Virus record (IMG/VR): IMGVR_UViG_3300017917_003446
Coordinates: 1-64,000 of that record
Length of the DNA: 64,000 nucleotides
Source of the DNA: a virus
Strand: one strand, 5' to 3'
The notes beneath the pieces were generated by a model, which worked only from the letters and a program-made list of their open reading frames with translations, made no database searches and was not told the origin of the DNA. The number at the start of each line of letters is the position of its first letter. Position 1 is the first letter of the stretch. Positions 13,690-22,746 of this stretch are shown piece by piece. A program made the position numbers and the translations under genes.

Positions 13690-16031
13690 GTGATTCTATT
13701 ACAAGAACAATTACTGCTAGATTAACTAGCTCTTTAGATAGTGCTTTTCTAAGTCAGAATAATCTTCCTATATCTAAATCCTTGTTAACAACAGTAATAC
13801 CTAGTATATCTAGTAGCGTAGCTAAAGATACTACTAAAATAGTTAATAAAGAAGCAAATTTTCAATTAAACGAGATACCGAAAAATGCTATTGGACAACA
13901 TAATCCAGTAAACATTGTTTCCAGTAATTTAACTACTAATTCCTTAAATGATACTTTAAGAAATAATTTAGGTAGTCAAGTTAATTCTGAAGTTACTAAT
14001 AGTGTTGTACAAAAGGTTGATGATATACTTAGATTAAATTTGCCTGGAGGATCTAATAATCCTACCCTAATAAATCTAAAAACTAGTATTCTAAATGCTG
14101 TTCAAAACGATGTAAATAAAATAATAAACTTGGCATTATCAAGTTTTACATCTGGGGTTTTTAATACTGGGAAAACTATACCTCCAATAGTTCCACAAAT
14201 AGATTCTTTGTTCACGTCGTCTGACCCTGAGATTGGGCTTCAGAAGTATAATGATCAATATAACTCCTCATTGGTTGCGAAATCTTTTGCTGAAGCTAGA
14301 CAATTCAATGTTTTAAACGAAGAAAATTTAAATAAATTACAAGTAACAAAAACTGGATTCGTAGATCCCACAGCATCTTTTCCCACTGAGGAATATAAAA
14401 ATAGGCCTGATACTAATAAATTAGCTACAGGTGATTTAAATGGTACAATAGTACAAAAGAAAAATGAAGAAAGAATGGTTGGGGCAAAATTACCCGGTGA
14501 TTCTTCCTGGTCTCAACCCGAATCACCGTACAAAGGTGAATATCCATATAACAAAGTGACCCAAACAGAACAAGGTCATATAATTGAAATTGATGATACA
14601 CCGGGCGCGGAAAGATTACACATATATCATAAATCGGGGACCTTTGTAGAAATAGATTCTAATGGGTCATTAGTAAAAAGAACTAAAGGTTCAGATTATG
14701 AAATAATAGATAGAAATGGATATGTTTCTATAGCAGGTAAGGCAGATATTTCTATTAATGGTGCATGTAACATTTTTGTAGGAAATGATGCAAATATAGA
14801 AGTGGAAGGGGACACTAATTTAACTTGTCATAATGACATCACAGCTCAAGCAGGCGGTGCTTTTAGATTATCTGCAGTTGAATCTTTTAGTATCAGAAGT
14901 GCAAATGTTTATATAGAAGCCGATGATGAATTAAATCTTTTATCAAGTAATATTACAAAAATTTCTTCATCTGTTATTCATAGTAACGCAACAACTAATA
15001 TGTTTGTTACCTCTAAAGATTATTATGGAAAAGCAGAAAATGACTACTTTTTAGAAGTGACACGAGATTCACACCACAAGGTAGCTGGTGATTATTACGT
15101 TACTTCTGATAATTTTTATGGTAAACAATCTACCTCACTTTATATGGAATCTGGTGATGACCAACACTATAAAGTAACAGGTAATTTTAATGTGGATGTT
15201 GATGGCATAGTAGATTTAGTAAATGGAACAGCTGCTTCTTCAGACACTGCATCAGGCTCAGCTAAGGCTACCAAAGCGTTAAATTCATTTGCTGGATTGT
15301 TAACTGGAAGAAAAGATATAAATTATATAGATTTATCCGATCCCTTATTTTTAACTGTTGCTGATAGATATGTTTTATCCGCGGAGGAGCAAGGAGCTTC
15401 AGAATCAGAAATAAATGCTACTAAAAATAAGGCAATTAAGGACGGTATAGTACCTAAAGAAAATTTTCTTTCCGTTCCTGTTTCTTTAGAATCAGACAAT
15501 CCAACTACAAATAACACCCAGTATGTGGATCCGGGGAACGAACTTAAAAGCATCACTGAAGCTCCAGATAATTTTAAATTATCCCCTAATTTTACTTTAG
15601 GAATGCTTTCAAGTAAAGCAGCAGTTACTAAAAATAAATTAGTGGCCCAAGCAGGAAAATCATATGGTGATTTGCTATTTAATCTAAGCGCAGTTGCCTT
15701 AAATATATGTGAACCGGTACTTAGACTTTATCCTAATATGTATGTAACTTCTGCCTTTAGATTATCCGCAGGATCATCTTCTACATCCCAACATCCTTTA
15801 GGGCAAGCTGTTGATATACAATTTAAAGGCGTAAGTAAAAAAGAATATTTTGAAATAGCTAAGGTGCTAGCTACCAAATTAAATTATGATCAATTACTTT
15901 TAGAATATGCATCTACAACCAATAATCCATGGATTCATATTTCTATTGATCCAGCTAAAAGAAATAGAACACAAGTTTCAACATTTAATGATCATAGTAA
16001 ATTTTCTGATGGTCTGAGCCGATTGGCTTAA
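13686..16031 (+). CDS. Spike protein: beta-helix with C-terminal M15-type peptidase
   Basis: The 781-residue protein has a helical N-terminal part (1-250), then a spike-type sequence from about residue 300 (GHIIEIDDTPGAERLHIYHKSGTFVEI, then short repeats such as GKADISINGACNIFVGNDANIEVEGD) as in the gp5/VgrG beta-helix. The C-terminus has a Peptidase_M15-like domain: SAFRL (about 688), SQHPLGQAVDIQ (about 700-712, HxxGxAxD zinc motif) and PWIHIS (about 748). M15 enzymes cut peptidoglycan peptides. It is coupled to the lysozyme gene by ATGA and followed by the PAAR tip. Confidence 0.8.
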   Translation: MSDSITRTITARLTSSLDSAFLSQNNLPISKSLLTTVIPSISSSVAKDTTKIVNKEANFQLNEIPKNAIGQHNPVNIVSSNLTTNSLNDTLRNNLGSQVNSEVTNSVVQKVDDILRLNLPGGSNNPTLINLKTSILNAVQNDVNKIINLALSSFTSGVFNTGKTIPPIVPQIDSLFTSSDPEIGLQKYNDQYNSSLVAKSFAEARQFNVLNEENLNKLQVTKTGFVDPTASFPTEEYKNRPDTNKLATGDLNGTIVQKKNEERMVGAKLPGDSSWSQPESPYKGEYPYNKVTQTEQGHIIEIDDTPGAERLHIYHKSGTFVEIDSNGSLVKRTKGSDYEIIDRNGYVSIAGKADISINGACNIFVGNDANIEVEGDTNLTCHNDITAQAGGAFRLSAVESFSIRSANVYIEADDELNLLSSNITKISSSVIHSNATTNMFVTSKDYYGKAENDYFLEVTRDSHHKVAGDYYVTSDNFYGKQSTSLYMESGDDQHYKVTGNFNVDVDGIVDLVNGTAASSDTASGSAKATKALNSFAGLLTGRKDINYIDLSDPLFLTVADRYVLSAEEQGASESEINATKNKAIKDGIVPKENFLSVPVSLESDNPTTNNTQYVDPGNELKSITEAPDNFKLSPNFTLGMLSSKAAVTKNKLVAQAGKSYGDLLFNLSAVALNICEPVLRLYPNMYVTSAFRLSAGSSSTSQHPLGQAVDIQFKGVSKKEYFEIAKVLATKLNYDQLLLEYASTTNNPWIHISIDPAKRNRTQVSTFNDHSKFSDGLSRLA

Positions 16032-16046
16032 CCGATAAATATTAAA

Positions 16047-16310
16047 ATGCCTGGAATTACTAGAGTAGGAATAGATACCGCCGGAGGGTTAATATTAGGC
16101 GGAGGACAAACTAAATTGAAATTGCAAGGATACTTAGTAGCAGTGATAGGAGATGCTGTTCAAAGTCATGGTAGTGGTTCACATGGTGCTGCTATAATGT
16201 TAACAGGATCAAGTAAAGTTTTTGCTAATGGTATAGGAATTTGTAGGGCAGGTGATACTGCTACCTGTGGTCATGCAGCTACGGGATCAACTAAAGCTTT
16301 TGCTGGATAA
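16047..16310 (+). CDS. 5.4: PAAR-repeat spike tip protein (gp5.4-like)
   Basis: The 87-residue protein has PAAR features: GDAVQSHGSGSH, GSSKVFANGIGICRAGDTATCGHAATGSTKAFAG. The His and Cys residues fit the single metal site at the cone tip. In T4, gp5.4 sharpens the membrane-piercing needle. It lies directly after the spike gene and one base before gp25, so the piercing complex genes are contiguous. Confidence 0.85.
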   Translation: MPGITRVGIDTAGGLILGGGQTKLKLQGYLVAVIGDAVQSHGSGSHGAAIMLTGSSKVFANGIGICRAGDTATCGHAATGSTKAFAG

Positions 16311-16311
16311 A

Positions 16312-16713
16312 ATGGCAACAATACAACGTAACGTTAGAAGTTTTACAGATTTTAGTTTGATTTTTAATGCTCATCCGTCAACTTCAGATGTTGTGAAGAA
16401 ATCTGATGAAGATGCCGTCAAGCAATCATTAAAAAATTTAATACTAACTAAACATTATGAAAGACCCTTTCATCCTGAGTTAGGTTGCCAAATTCATAGT
16501 TTATTATTTGAGAATTGGGATCCTATTATAGAAAGAACAATGCAACAAACTATAGCAGACCTTGTAAATAAATTTGAACCCAGAGTAAGATTAATACAAG
16601 TTAAAATTGATCCTAAACCTGATGAAAACGGTATCAATATCACTATAGAATACCAATTAGTAAATACAGATAGACCAGCAAGATTTACAACCGCTTTAAC
16701 TAGAGCACGATAA
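16312..16713 (+). CDS. 25: Baseplate wedge subunit gp25
   Basis: The 133-residue protein is a GPW/gp25-family wedge protein: MATIQRNVRSFTDFSLIFNAHPSTSDV, LILTKHYERPFHPELGCQI, LFENWDP, and an end with IEYQLVNTDRPARFTT. gp25 links sheath and wedge and starts sheath assembly. I start at ATG 16312, next to the PAAR stop; an upstream in-frame ATG at 16252 lies inside the PAAR gene. It overlaps gp6 by one base. Confidence 0.9.
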   Translation: MATIQRNVRSFTDFSLIFNAHPSTSDVVKKSDEDAVKQSLKNLILTKHYERPFHPELGCQIHSLLFENWDPIIERTMQQTIADLVNKFEPRVRLIQVKIDPKPDENGINITIEYQLVNTDRPARFTTALTRAR

Positions 16714-18563
16714 TGGCAAATCTTAGAATAGCAGAACTTGATTTTGATACTATCAAGACTAATCTTAAAACATTTATGAAAGCTCAAACTGAGTTTTCAG
16801 ATTACGATTTTGAGGGGTCGGGATTATCGACATTAATAGATCTGCTTGCTTACAACACTCACTATAATGCGTATCTAGCTAATATGCTAGTTAATGAGAT
16901 GTTTATGGATAGTGCGGTTAAAAGAACATCTGCAGTTTCAATTGCTAAACATTTGGGATACACACCAAGATCAGTAAGAGGAGCAGTTGCTTCAATAAAT
17001 GTGTCTGTAAATAGTCCCACTGGATCTCCTTCAACATTAACAATGGCGAGATATACACCATTTTCTACAACTATTAATGGCACAGCTTTAACTTTTGTTA
17101 ATTTAAATCCTATAACTATTTCGCCCAGCGGTGGAGCATATACTTTTAGTGAGCTAGAACTTAAAGAAGGTCAAAATTTTGAATATAAGTATACCGTTGC
17201 AAATCCTGGACCATCTGAAAAATTTGAAATACCTGCTGAAAATATAGATACCACTACATTAAGAGTAATAGTACAAAATTCGTCTTCTGATTCTACGCAA
17301 ACTGTTTATTCATTATATAGCGATCTCTCGATAATAGAATCAGATTCTTTAGTGTATTATCTTGAAGAAAATAACAACGGTAGATATCAAGTATTTTTTG
17401 GTGATAATGTTCTAGGTAAAAAATTAACAGCAGGTAATATAGTTATACTACAATATTTAGTATCCTCCGGTACAGACAGCAATGTTTCTAATTTAATAGA
17501 TCAATCATTTACTTTGACAGGTACTATTGAGGGTAATAATAATGTTACTATAACTGTTAATGATAATTCTACAGGTGGTGCAGAAAAAGAAACTCTTACA
17601 GAAATAAAGTTTAATTCTGTAAGACAATTCACTACTCAAAATAGAGCAGTAACTGCTGAAGATTATAAATCAATTATTTTAACAAATTATCCTTTAGCTG
17701 AATCAATAGCAGTATGGGGCGGGGAGGATAATAATCCTCCTATATACGGAAAATTATTAATTTCCATGAAACCATATGAAGGATATGTAATTAGTAACAC
17801 CACTAAAGAAAGTATTAAAAATGATGTACTGGCATCTAAAAAGGCTATGGGTATTCAAATAGAATTTGTAGATCCAGAATATTTCTATGTAAATTTAGTT
17901 GCCACTGTAAAATATAATAGTAGAAATACTACATTATCCAAAGCACAAATTGAAGGTTTAGCTACTACAGCAATACAAAATTATTTCAATAATAATTTGG
18001 AAAAATTTGATGCAGATTTTTATTATTCCAAGTTGACTTCTGCTATGGATGTTGCTAGTTCCGCTATTGTAGGCTCTTTATTGTCGGTTTCCCTTCAGAA
18101 AAGAATAGAACCAACTTTGAATGTAAGTAATTCATTTACTGGTACATCTGGTATTAGATTTAATAATTTTTTACACCCATATGGTTTAAGTTCTACTCGT
18201 TTTAACATTGTCTCAGCTGGCGTAACCACACCTGTAATTATTAAAGACTCTCCCAACGATTCTCCCATAAATTATAATGGTACAGGTACTCTGCGACTTA
18301 TAAATCCAATAACTAATCAAGTAGTTTCTACTAATATAGGTTCAGTAAATTATGCTACGGGTTTGGTAACTATTGATTCTCTTGTTCCTGTAGGCTATCC
18401 CTCAGGACAAACTGATCTTAGAATTACCGCGGAATTGCAGGAAGCATCATATGACATATCAGTATCCAGAGAACAGATAATTGTTTTAGATGATAGTACT
18501 TTGGATGCATTAGCTAATAGATTAGCAGGATTAACTGTAAATGCTGTAGATGTAGCACTATAA
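16713..18563 (+). CDS. 6: Baseplate wedge subunit gp6
   Basis: The 616-residue protein matches gp6: DFDTIKTNLKTFMKAQTEFSDYDFEGSGLSTLIDLLAYNTHYNAYLANM, HLGYTPRSVRGAVASINV, and RQFTTQNRAVTAEDYKSIIL (a baseplate J-like domain). gp6 dimers form the inner ring that holds the wedges together. Close in length to T4 gp6. Overlaps gp25 and gp7 by one base each. Confidence 0.92.
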   Translation: MANLRIAELDFDTIKTNLKTFMKAQTEFSDYDFEGSGLSTLIDLLAYNTHYNAYLANMLVNEMFMDSAVKRTSAVSIAKHLGYTPRSVRGAVASINVSVNSPTGSPSTLTMARYTPFSTTINGTALTFVNLNPITISPSGGAYTFSELELKEGQNFEYKYTVANPGPSEKFEIPAENIDTTTLRVIVQNSSSDSTQTVYSLYSDLSIIESDSLVYYLEENNNGRYQVFFGDNVLGKKLTAGNIVILQYLVSSGTDSNVSNLIDQSFTLTGTIEGNNNVTITVNDNSTGGAEKETLTEIKFNSVRQFTTQNRAVTAEDYKSIILTNYPLAESIAVWGGEDNNPPIYGKLLISMKPYEGYVISNTTKESIKNDVLASKKAMGIQIEFVDPEYFYVNLVATVKYNSRNTTLSKAQIEGLATTAIQNYFNNNLEKFDADFYYSKLTSAMDVASSAIVGSLLSVSLQKRIEPTLNVSNSFTGTSGIRFNNFLHPYGLSSTRFNIVSAGVTTPVIIKDSPNDSPINYNGTGTLRLINPITNQVVSTNIGSVNYATGLVTIDSLVPVGYPSGQTDLRITAELQEASYDISVSREQIIVLDDSTLDALANRLAGLTVNAVDVAL

Positions 18564-21355
18564 TGCCTACCACAAGATTAAAAGAAAAACTTTCTACCTT
18601 AGTTTCCACACAACTACCTGAACATATCGTCAGTGAATACCCTACCTTCGTAAAGTTTTTAGAATATTATTATCAGTTTATTGAACAAGATCAAAGTGCA
18701 CAAGAATTACTTCAGAATGCTAGATCATATGCTGATGTGGATAAAACTATTGATTCATTTTTAGATTATTTTATAAATCAATATGCTCTGGGTATACCTA
18801 AAACTATACTTGCTGATAAGGCATTGTTTATTAAATATGCTAAAGATTTGCATAAACATAAAGGTACAGAAGAAGCATTTAGAATACTGTTTAGAATACT
18901 TTTCAACGAAGAAATAGATTTTTTCTATCCGAATCAAGTAATTTTAAAACCTTCAGATGGTGTTTGGACAAGAAATTACCTTCTAAGGGCTAGCGCCATT
19001 TCAGGAAGTCCGTTTGATTTAGCAGGCAATAAAATTACTGGAAATACATCTGGAGCTACAGCAACAGTTGAATCTGTACTTAGTTTTTTGTCGGGCACAA
19101 CAACAGTTTACGAAATTTATTTAAATTCTGATACTATATCTGGTACCTTCCAAGCAGGTGAGAATATACGAGGATTTAAATTAAATAACACAATAACTGG
19201 TGCTAACAGTATTATAACTGCTAATTTATATCCTATAGTAACTAAAATAGATGTAGTTGACGGTGGTCTAGGATATATTTTAGATCAATCTATTACTATA
19301 TCTGGCCCTAATGGCTCAGGTGCATCCGGAATTGTTTCTAGTATCAGTGATGCTGGCGCTATTAGAGAAATTACTTTATCTAATTTCGGTTTTGGGTATG
19401 ATATAAAACCAAATGTAAGTATTGGTTCGCCTATTGCCAATATTACAGGCACATATAGAATAACTTCAAATATTGGCACATTCAGATTATCAAATAACCA
19501 TAGTTTAGTAGTGGGAGATAATGTAAGTATTTCTTTTTCAGGCAATACTTCTAGCGATTTAAATGGGTCTTCTAATACCTTCACTGTCACATCTATACCA
19601 AATCTTAAAACCTTTGAAGTAGCAAATGTATCAAGGTATAGAACAGGTTTAATAACTACATCAAACGCTAATACTGGCGGTAATGTATCTGTACAATATA
19701 CTATTAACAAGTTTATTAATGGTCGATATACGTTATCAAGTAATACTGTAACTGTTACAACACCGATTGAACATGGTTTGGCTCCGGGTGATTCTATAAA
19801 TGTAATTTTTAATAAAACCGACGTTGATTCTTTTACGGGTTCATTTGTATTAAAAAATTATAGCAATGTCACTGTTGGATTTACTGAACCACATGGATTT
19901 AGTGTTAATAGTAAAATCAATGCTACGTTTGATAGTAATTATACCAATTCAACGGTAGGTACCTATACAATAAAAGCATATGGTGGAGGTACTGCTAATA
20001 TTGCAAACATTTATTTTGATAGTGCGCATTCATTTATAAATGGGCAAAATATAAATGTTAGATTCGGTGCTACTTTAAGTAATGGATTAGTGGGTACGTT
20101 CCAAACTGTTGGAAATGTAGGTATAGCGTTTTTAAATGTGGATAGCCCATATCAAATAAATGATATCATTAATGTTACGTTTACAAGTGCAGTATATGTA
20201 GAAGATACCGATAAACCGAAGCTTGCAGGTAATGCAAATATTACTTTAAATAGTAATGCTTTAATAGGAAATAATACTTATTTTCAATCTAATATTTTTG
20301 CTGGTAATGTTATAACAGTTAATTTACAAAATACATTTACTGTTGCTAATGTAGTAAGCAATACTTTAGCATATCTAACAACCAATGCTACTACATCATT
20401 ATCATATGCTAATGTATATTTGGCCACTAGTAATTTAAACGGTAATTCCACAATTACTGCCGTAAGAAGATTTTTAGATTTAAATCCTAATCCTAATAAT
20501 AGAAGAATATTTTTTGATCTAGTAGATAAACCGAAAACTAAGGGCACCATAACTATATCTAATGGGTATACTAATGCCTTAGTAAATTCTTTTGTTACTA
20601 CCACTGTGACAAATAATGGTTATCCATTATTCAATTATTTGTCCTTTGCTCTTCCTGTTAGTTTTGCAAATGCTAATGTGCGAGGCAATGTTACAGTATC
20701 TAATCAAGACAGAAGTAATATTGTAGGCAATGTTGCTAAACAAGTGACAGTTGTTGCAGTGCCAACAGTTAGATCTTTAATTTTTGTATCTAATACTTCA
20801 TCTAATGCTATTGCCAGCAACGGTAATATTACTGTAAATACTGATTTGCCTAACGATATAGAAGATTTTGCTAATACATATACTGTAGCCTCAGTGGCAC
20901 ATACTAGAGCATTTGCTTTTGCTTCTTCCAATGCAAACTCTAGAGGTAATATTACTGTTTACTATCAACAAGCAGCAAATCTTCAAGCAAATATAGGCGC
21001 ATTAGCTATAGAGCCCGGAGTTTGGGTTGATGATAGAGGTAAATTAGATGAGACTTTTAAGGTTCAGGGTAGAATAGGTACAGATGCTAGAGTTTTTTAT
21101 CAACCTTTCTCTTACGTAATAAAATCTTCACAGCCATTAAGTGCTTGGAGAGAAGCAGTTAAGAAACTTCTACATCCAGCCGGATTCGAAGTTTTCGGTG
21201 AAGTAGTAATCTCTACTAATCAAAATAATGTTCAAAATGTCACTGCAGAAGCTAAATTTTTCCCGATCAAAGTTTTAGGACCAATAACAGTAGATAGTAC
21301 AAGTATATTGGCGGATGCTACAGATATTACTGCAGATTTGGATACTGTATCCTAA
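18563..21355 (+). CDS. 7: Baseplate wedge subunit gp7
   Basis: The 930-residue protein has a conserved N-terminus (LPEHIVSEYPTFVKFLEYYYQFIEQ, KDLHKHKGTEEAFRILFRILFNEEIDFFYP) and a C-terminus typical of gp7-like wedge proteins (FQPFSYVIKSSQPLSAWREAVKKLLHPAGFEVFGE). Between about residues 150 and 790 there are many Asn/Thr-rich beta repeats (GANSIITANLYPIVTKIDV; NANSRGNITVYYQQ). T4 gp7 (1,032 residues) is the wedge backbone. Position between gp6 and gp8 supports the call. Confidence 0.85.
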   Translation: MPTTRLKEKLSTLVSTQLPEHIVSEYPTFVKFLEYYYQFIEQDQSAQELLQNARSYADVDKTIDSFLDYFINQYALGIPKTILADKALFIKYAKDLHKHKGTEEAFRILFRILFNEEIDFFYPNQVILKPSDGVWTRNYLLRASAISGSPFDLAGNKITGNTSGATATVESVLSFLSGTTTVYEIYLNSDTISGTFQAGENIRGFKLNNTITGANSIITANLYPIVTKIDVVDGGLGYILDQSITISGPNGSGASGIVSSISDAGAIREITLSNFGFGYDIKPNVSIGSPIANITGTYRITSNIGTFRLSNNHSLVVGDNVSISFSGNTSSDLNGSSNTFTVTSIPNLKTFEVANVSRYRTGLITTSNANTGGNVSVQYTINKFINGRYTLSSNTVTVTTPIEHGLAPGDSINVIFNKTDVDSFTGSFVLKNYSNVTVGFTEPHGFSVNSKINATFDSNYTNSTVGTYTIKAYGGGTANIANIYFDSAHSFINGQNINVRFGATLSNGLVGTFQTVGNVGIAFLNVDSPYQINDIINVTFTSAVYVEDTDKPKLAGNANITLNSNALIGNNTYFQSNIFAGNVITVNLQNTFTVANVVSNTLAYLTTNATTSLSYANVYLATSNLNGNSTITAVRRFLDLNPNPNNRRIFFDLVDKPKTKGTITISNGYTNALVNSFVTTTVTNNGYPLFNYLSFALPVSFANANVRGNVTVSNQDRSNIVGNVAKQVTVVAVPTVRSLIFVSNTSSNAIASNGNITVNTDLPNDIEDFANTYTVASVAHTRAFAFASSNANSRGNITVYYQQAANLQANIGALAIEPGVWVDDRGKLDETFKVQGRIGTDARVFYQPFSYVIKSSQPLSAWREAVKKLLHPAGFEVFGEVVISTNQNNVQNVTAEAKFFPIKVLGPITVDSTSILADATDITADLDTVS

Positions 21356-21363
21356 TATAAATA
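21356..21363 (+). promoter_or_regulatory. T4-type late promoter before gp8
   Basis: Perfect TATAAATA overlapping the gp7 stop codon region, 21 bases before the gp8 ATG at 21385. It gives the gp8-fibre segment its own late start. Confidence 0.75.
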
Positions 21364-21384
21364 ATAGATTAACTAAAAAGAAAC

Positions 21385-22737
21385 ATGGCAGCTATAATAA
21401 CTCAAAATTTGAGATTTCATAATTCTGAACAATTTGTCGAAGCCTTCAGTGAAGCTTCGAATACAATAATCTATGCCTTTATAGCCAAATCCACTTCTTG
21501 GCCAAATAATTTAGATACTACTGGTACAGTACAAGAACAAATTGATAACGTAGAATTATTGTATAATACGTATGATGAAATGATGGCAATGAAAAGAGTG
21601 CTGTCTACAGACGTTGAATATGTTGTGCCGAGATATAATTGGGTATCTGGAACAGTATATAATTATTACGACAACAAATCTAATAATCTTTTCAGAACCG
21701 ATTTAACAAGCAAGCCTGGCGGGGTACAAAGAGATTTGCAGCCCTTTTATGCTTTAGACACAACTACATTTAATGTATATAAGTGTTTATCTAATAGCAA
21801 AGGTGCTCCTTCTACAGTAAGACCTACAGGAGATTCAGCAAATGTTGTCGTGATGGGAGATGGTTACAATTGGAAATATATGTATACCATACCTTCAGCT
21901 AAAAGAAATAGATTTCTTAATGCTGATTTTATGTATGTTTCTGATACTAATCATTCCTCTAATTCTGATGGCGCACTTGATATAGTAGTAGTAACTAATG
22001 GTGGCTCTGGATATACTAGTGCTCCTAATGTTACTATTACAGGTGATGGAACTGGTGCTACTGCAAATTGCGTATTATCCGGTAACACTGTTTCCAATGT
22101 AACTATTATTGCCCGTGGTTCAGGATATAGATATGCAAATGTAGTATTTTCTGGAGGCGGCGGTGCAAATGCTGCGGGAAGAGTTTTAATTCCTCCAAAA
22201 GGCGGTCATGCAGCAAATGCTAGATTAGAACTTGGAGGATTTTACGTCGCACTTAGTCCTCAACTTATTAATGAGGAAAGTGGCAATTTCCCCACAGATA
22301 ATGATTTTAGAATAGCAGGATTAATAAAAGATCCAAAAGTATATGGATCAGCTACAACGGTGGCGGCGGCATCATCCTATAAGTTGTCTAAGACATTATA
22401 TCTAGCAAATATTTCAGGAACCTATTCTTTAGATGAATATATTTCGGGTGGAAATTCAAAAGCTAACGCTATAATTTTATCTATTGCATCAGATGTTACT
22501 AATGCCAAGGCAAACATAAATTATTTCCAAGCTAATGGTAAGACTGCAAATGCTAATTCTTTTTCTGTGGGTGATATAGTAACAGGTATAGGATCCGGTG
22601 CAACAGGAAATCTTTTAGCCATAACTAATCAGGGCATAGAACCAGATTCAGGTGAAATATTGTATATTGATGCATTTAGACCAATTCAACGTGCAGCAGA
22701 TCAAACAGAAACCTTACAACTTGTAATAGAATTTTAA
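21385..22737 (+). CDS. 8: Baseplate wedge subunit gp8
   Basis: The 450-residue protein matches gp8-type wedge proteins in the N-terminus (HNSEQFVEAFSEASNTIIYAFIAKS, YDEMMAMKRVLSTDVEYVVPRYNWVSGTVYNYYD, PFYALDTTTFNVYKCL, GDGYNWKYMYTIPSA). It carries two Gly/Ala-rich beta segments after residue 190 (GSGYTSAPNVTITGDGTGA) that make it longer than T4 gp8 (334 residues). gp8 is a dimer on the outside of the wedge. Confidence 0.88.
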   Translation: MAAIITQNLRFHNSEQFVEAFSEASNTIIYAFIAKSTSWPNNLDTTGTVQEQIDNVELLYNTYDEMMAMKRVLSTDVEYVVPRYNWVSGTVYNYYDNKSNNLFRTDLTSKPGGVQRDLQPFYALDTTTFNVYKCLSNSKGAPSTVRPTGDSANVVVMGDGYNWKYMYTIPSAKRNRFLNADFMYVSDTNHSSNSDGALDIVVVTNGGSGYTSAPNVTITGDGTGATANCVLSGNTVSNVTIIARGSGYRYANVVFSGGGGANAAGRVLIPPKGGHAANARLELGGFYVALSPQLINEESGNFPTDNDFRIAGLIKDPKVYGSATTVAAASSYKLSKTLYLANISGTYSLDEYISGGNSKANAIILSIASDVTNAKANINYFQANGKTANANSFSVGDIVTGIGSGATGNLLAITNQGIEPDSGEILYIDAFRPIQRAADQTETLQLVIEF

Positions 22738-22746
22738 GGGTAACTC

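Noticed and set aside
16034-16041. GATAAATA before the PAAR gene
   Set aside because: It ends six bases before the ATG, leaving no leader and no ribosome site; one mismatch. Not called as a promoter.
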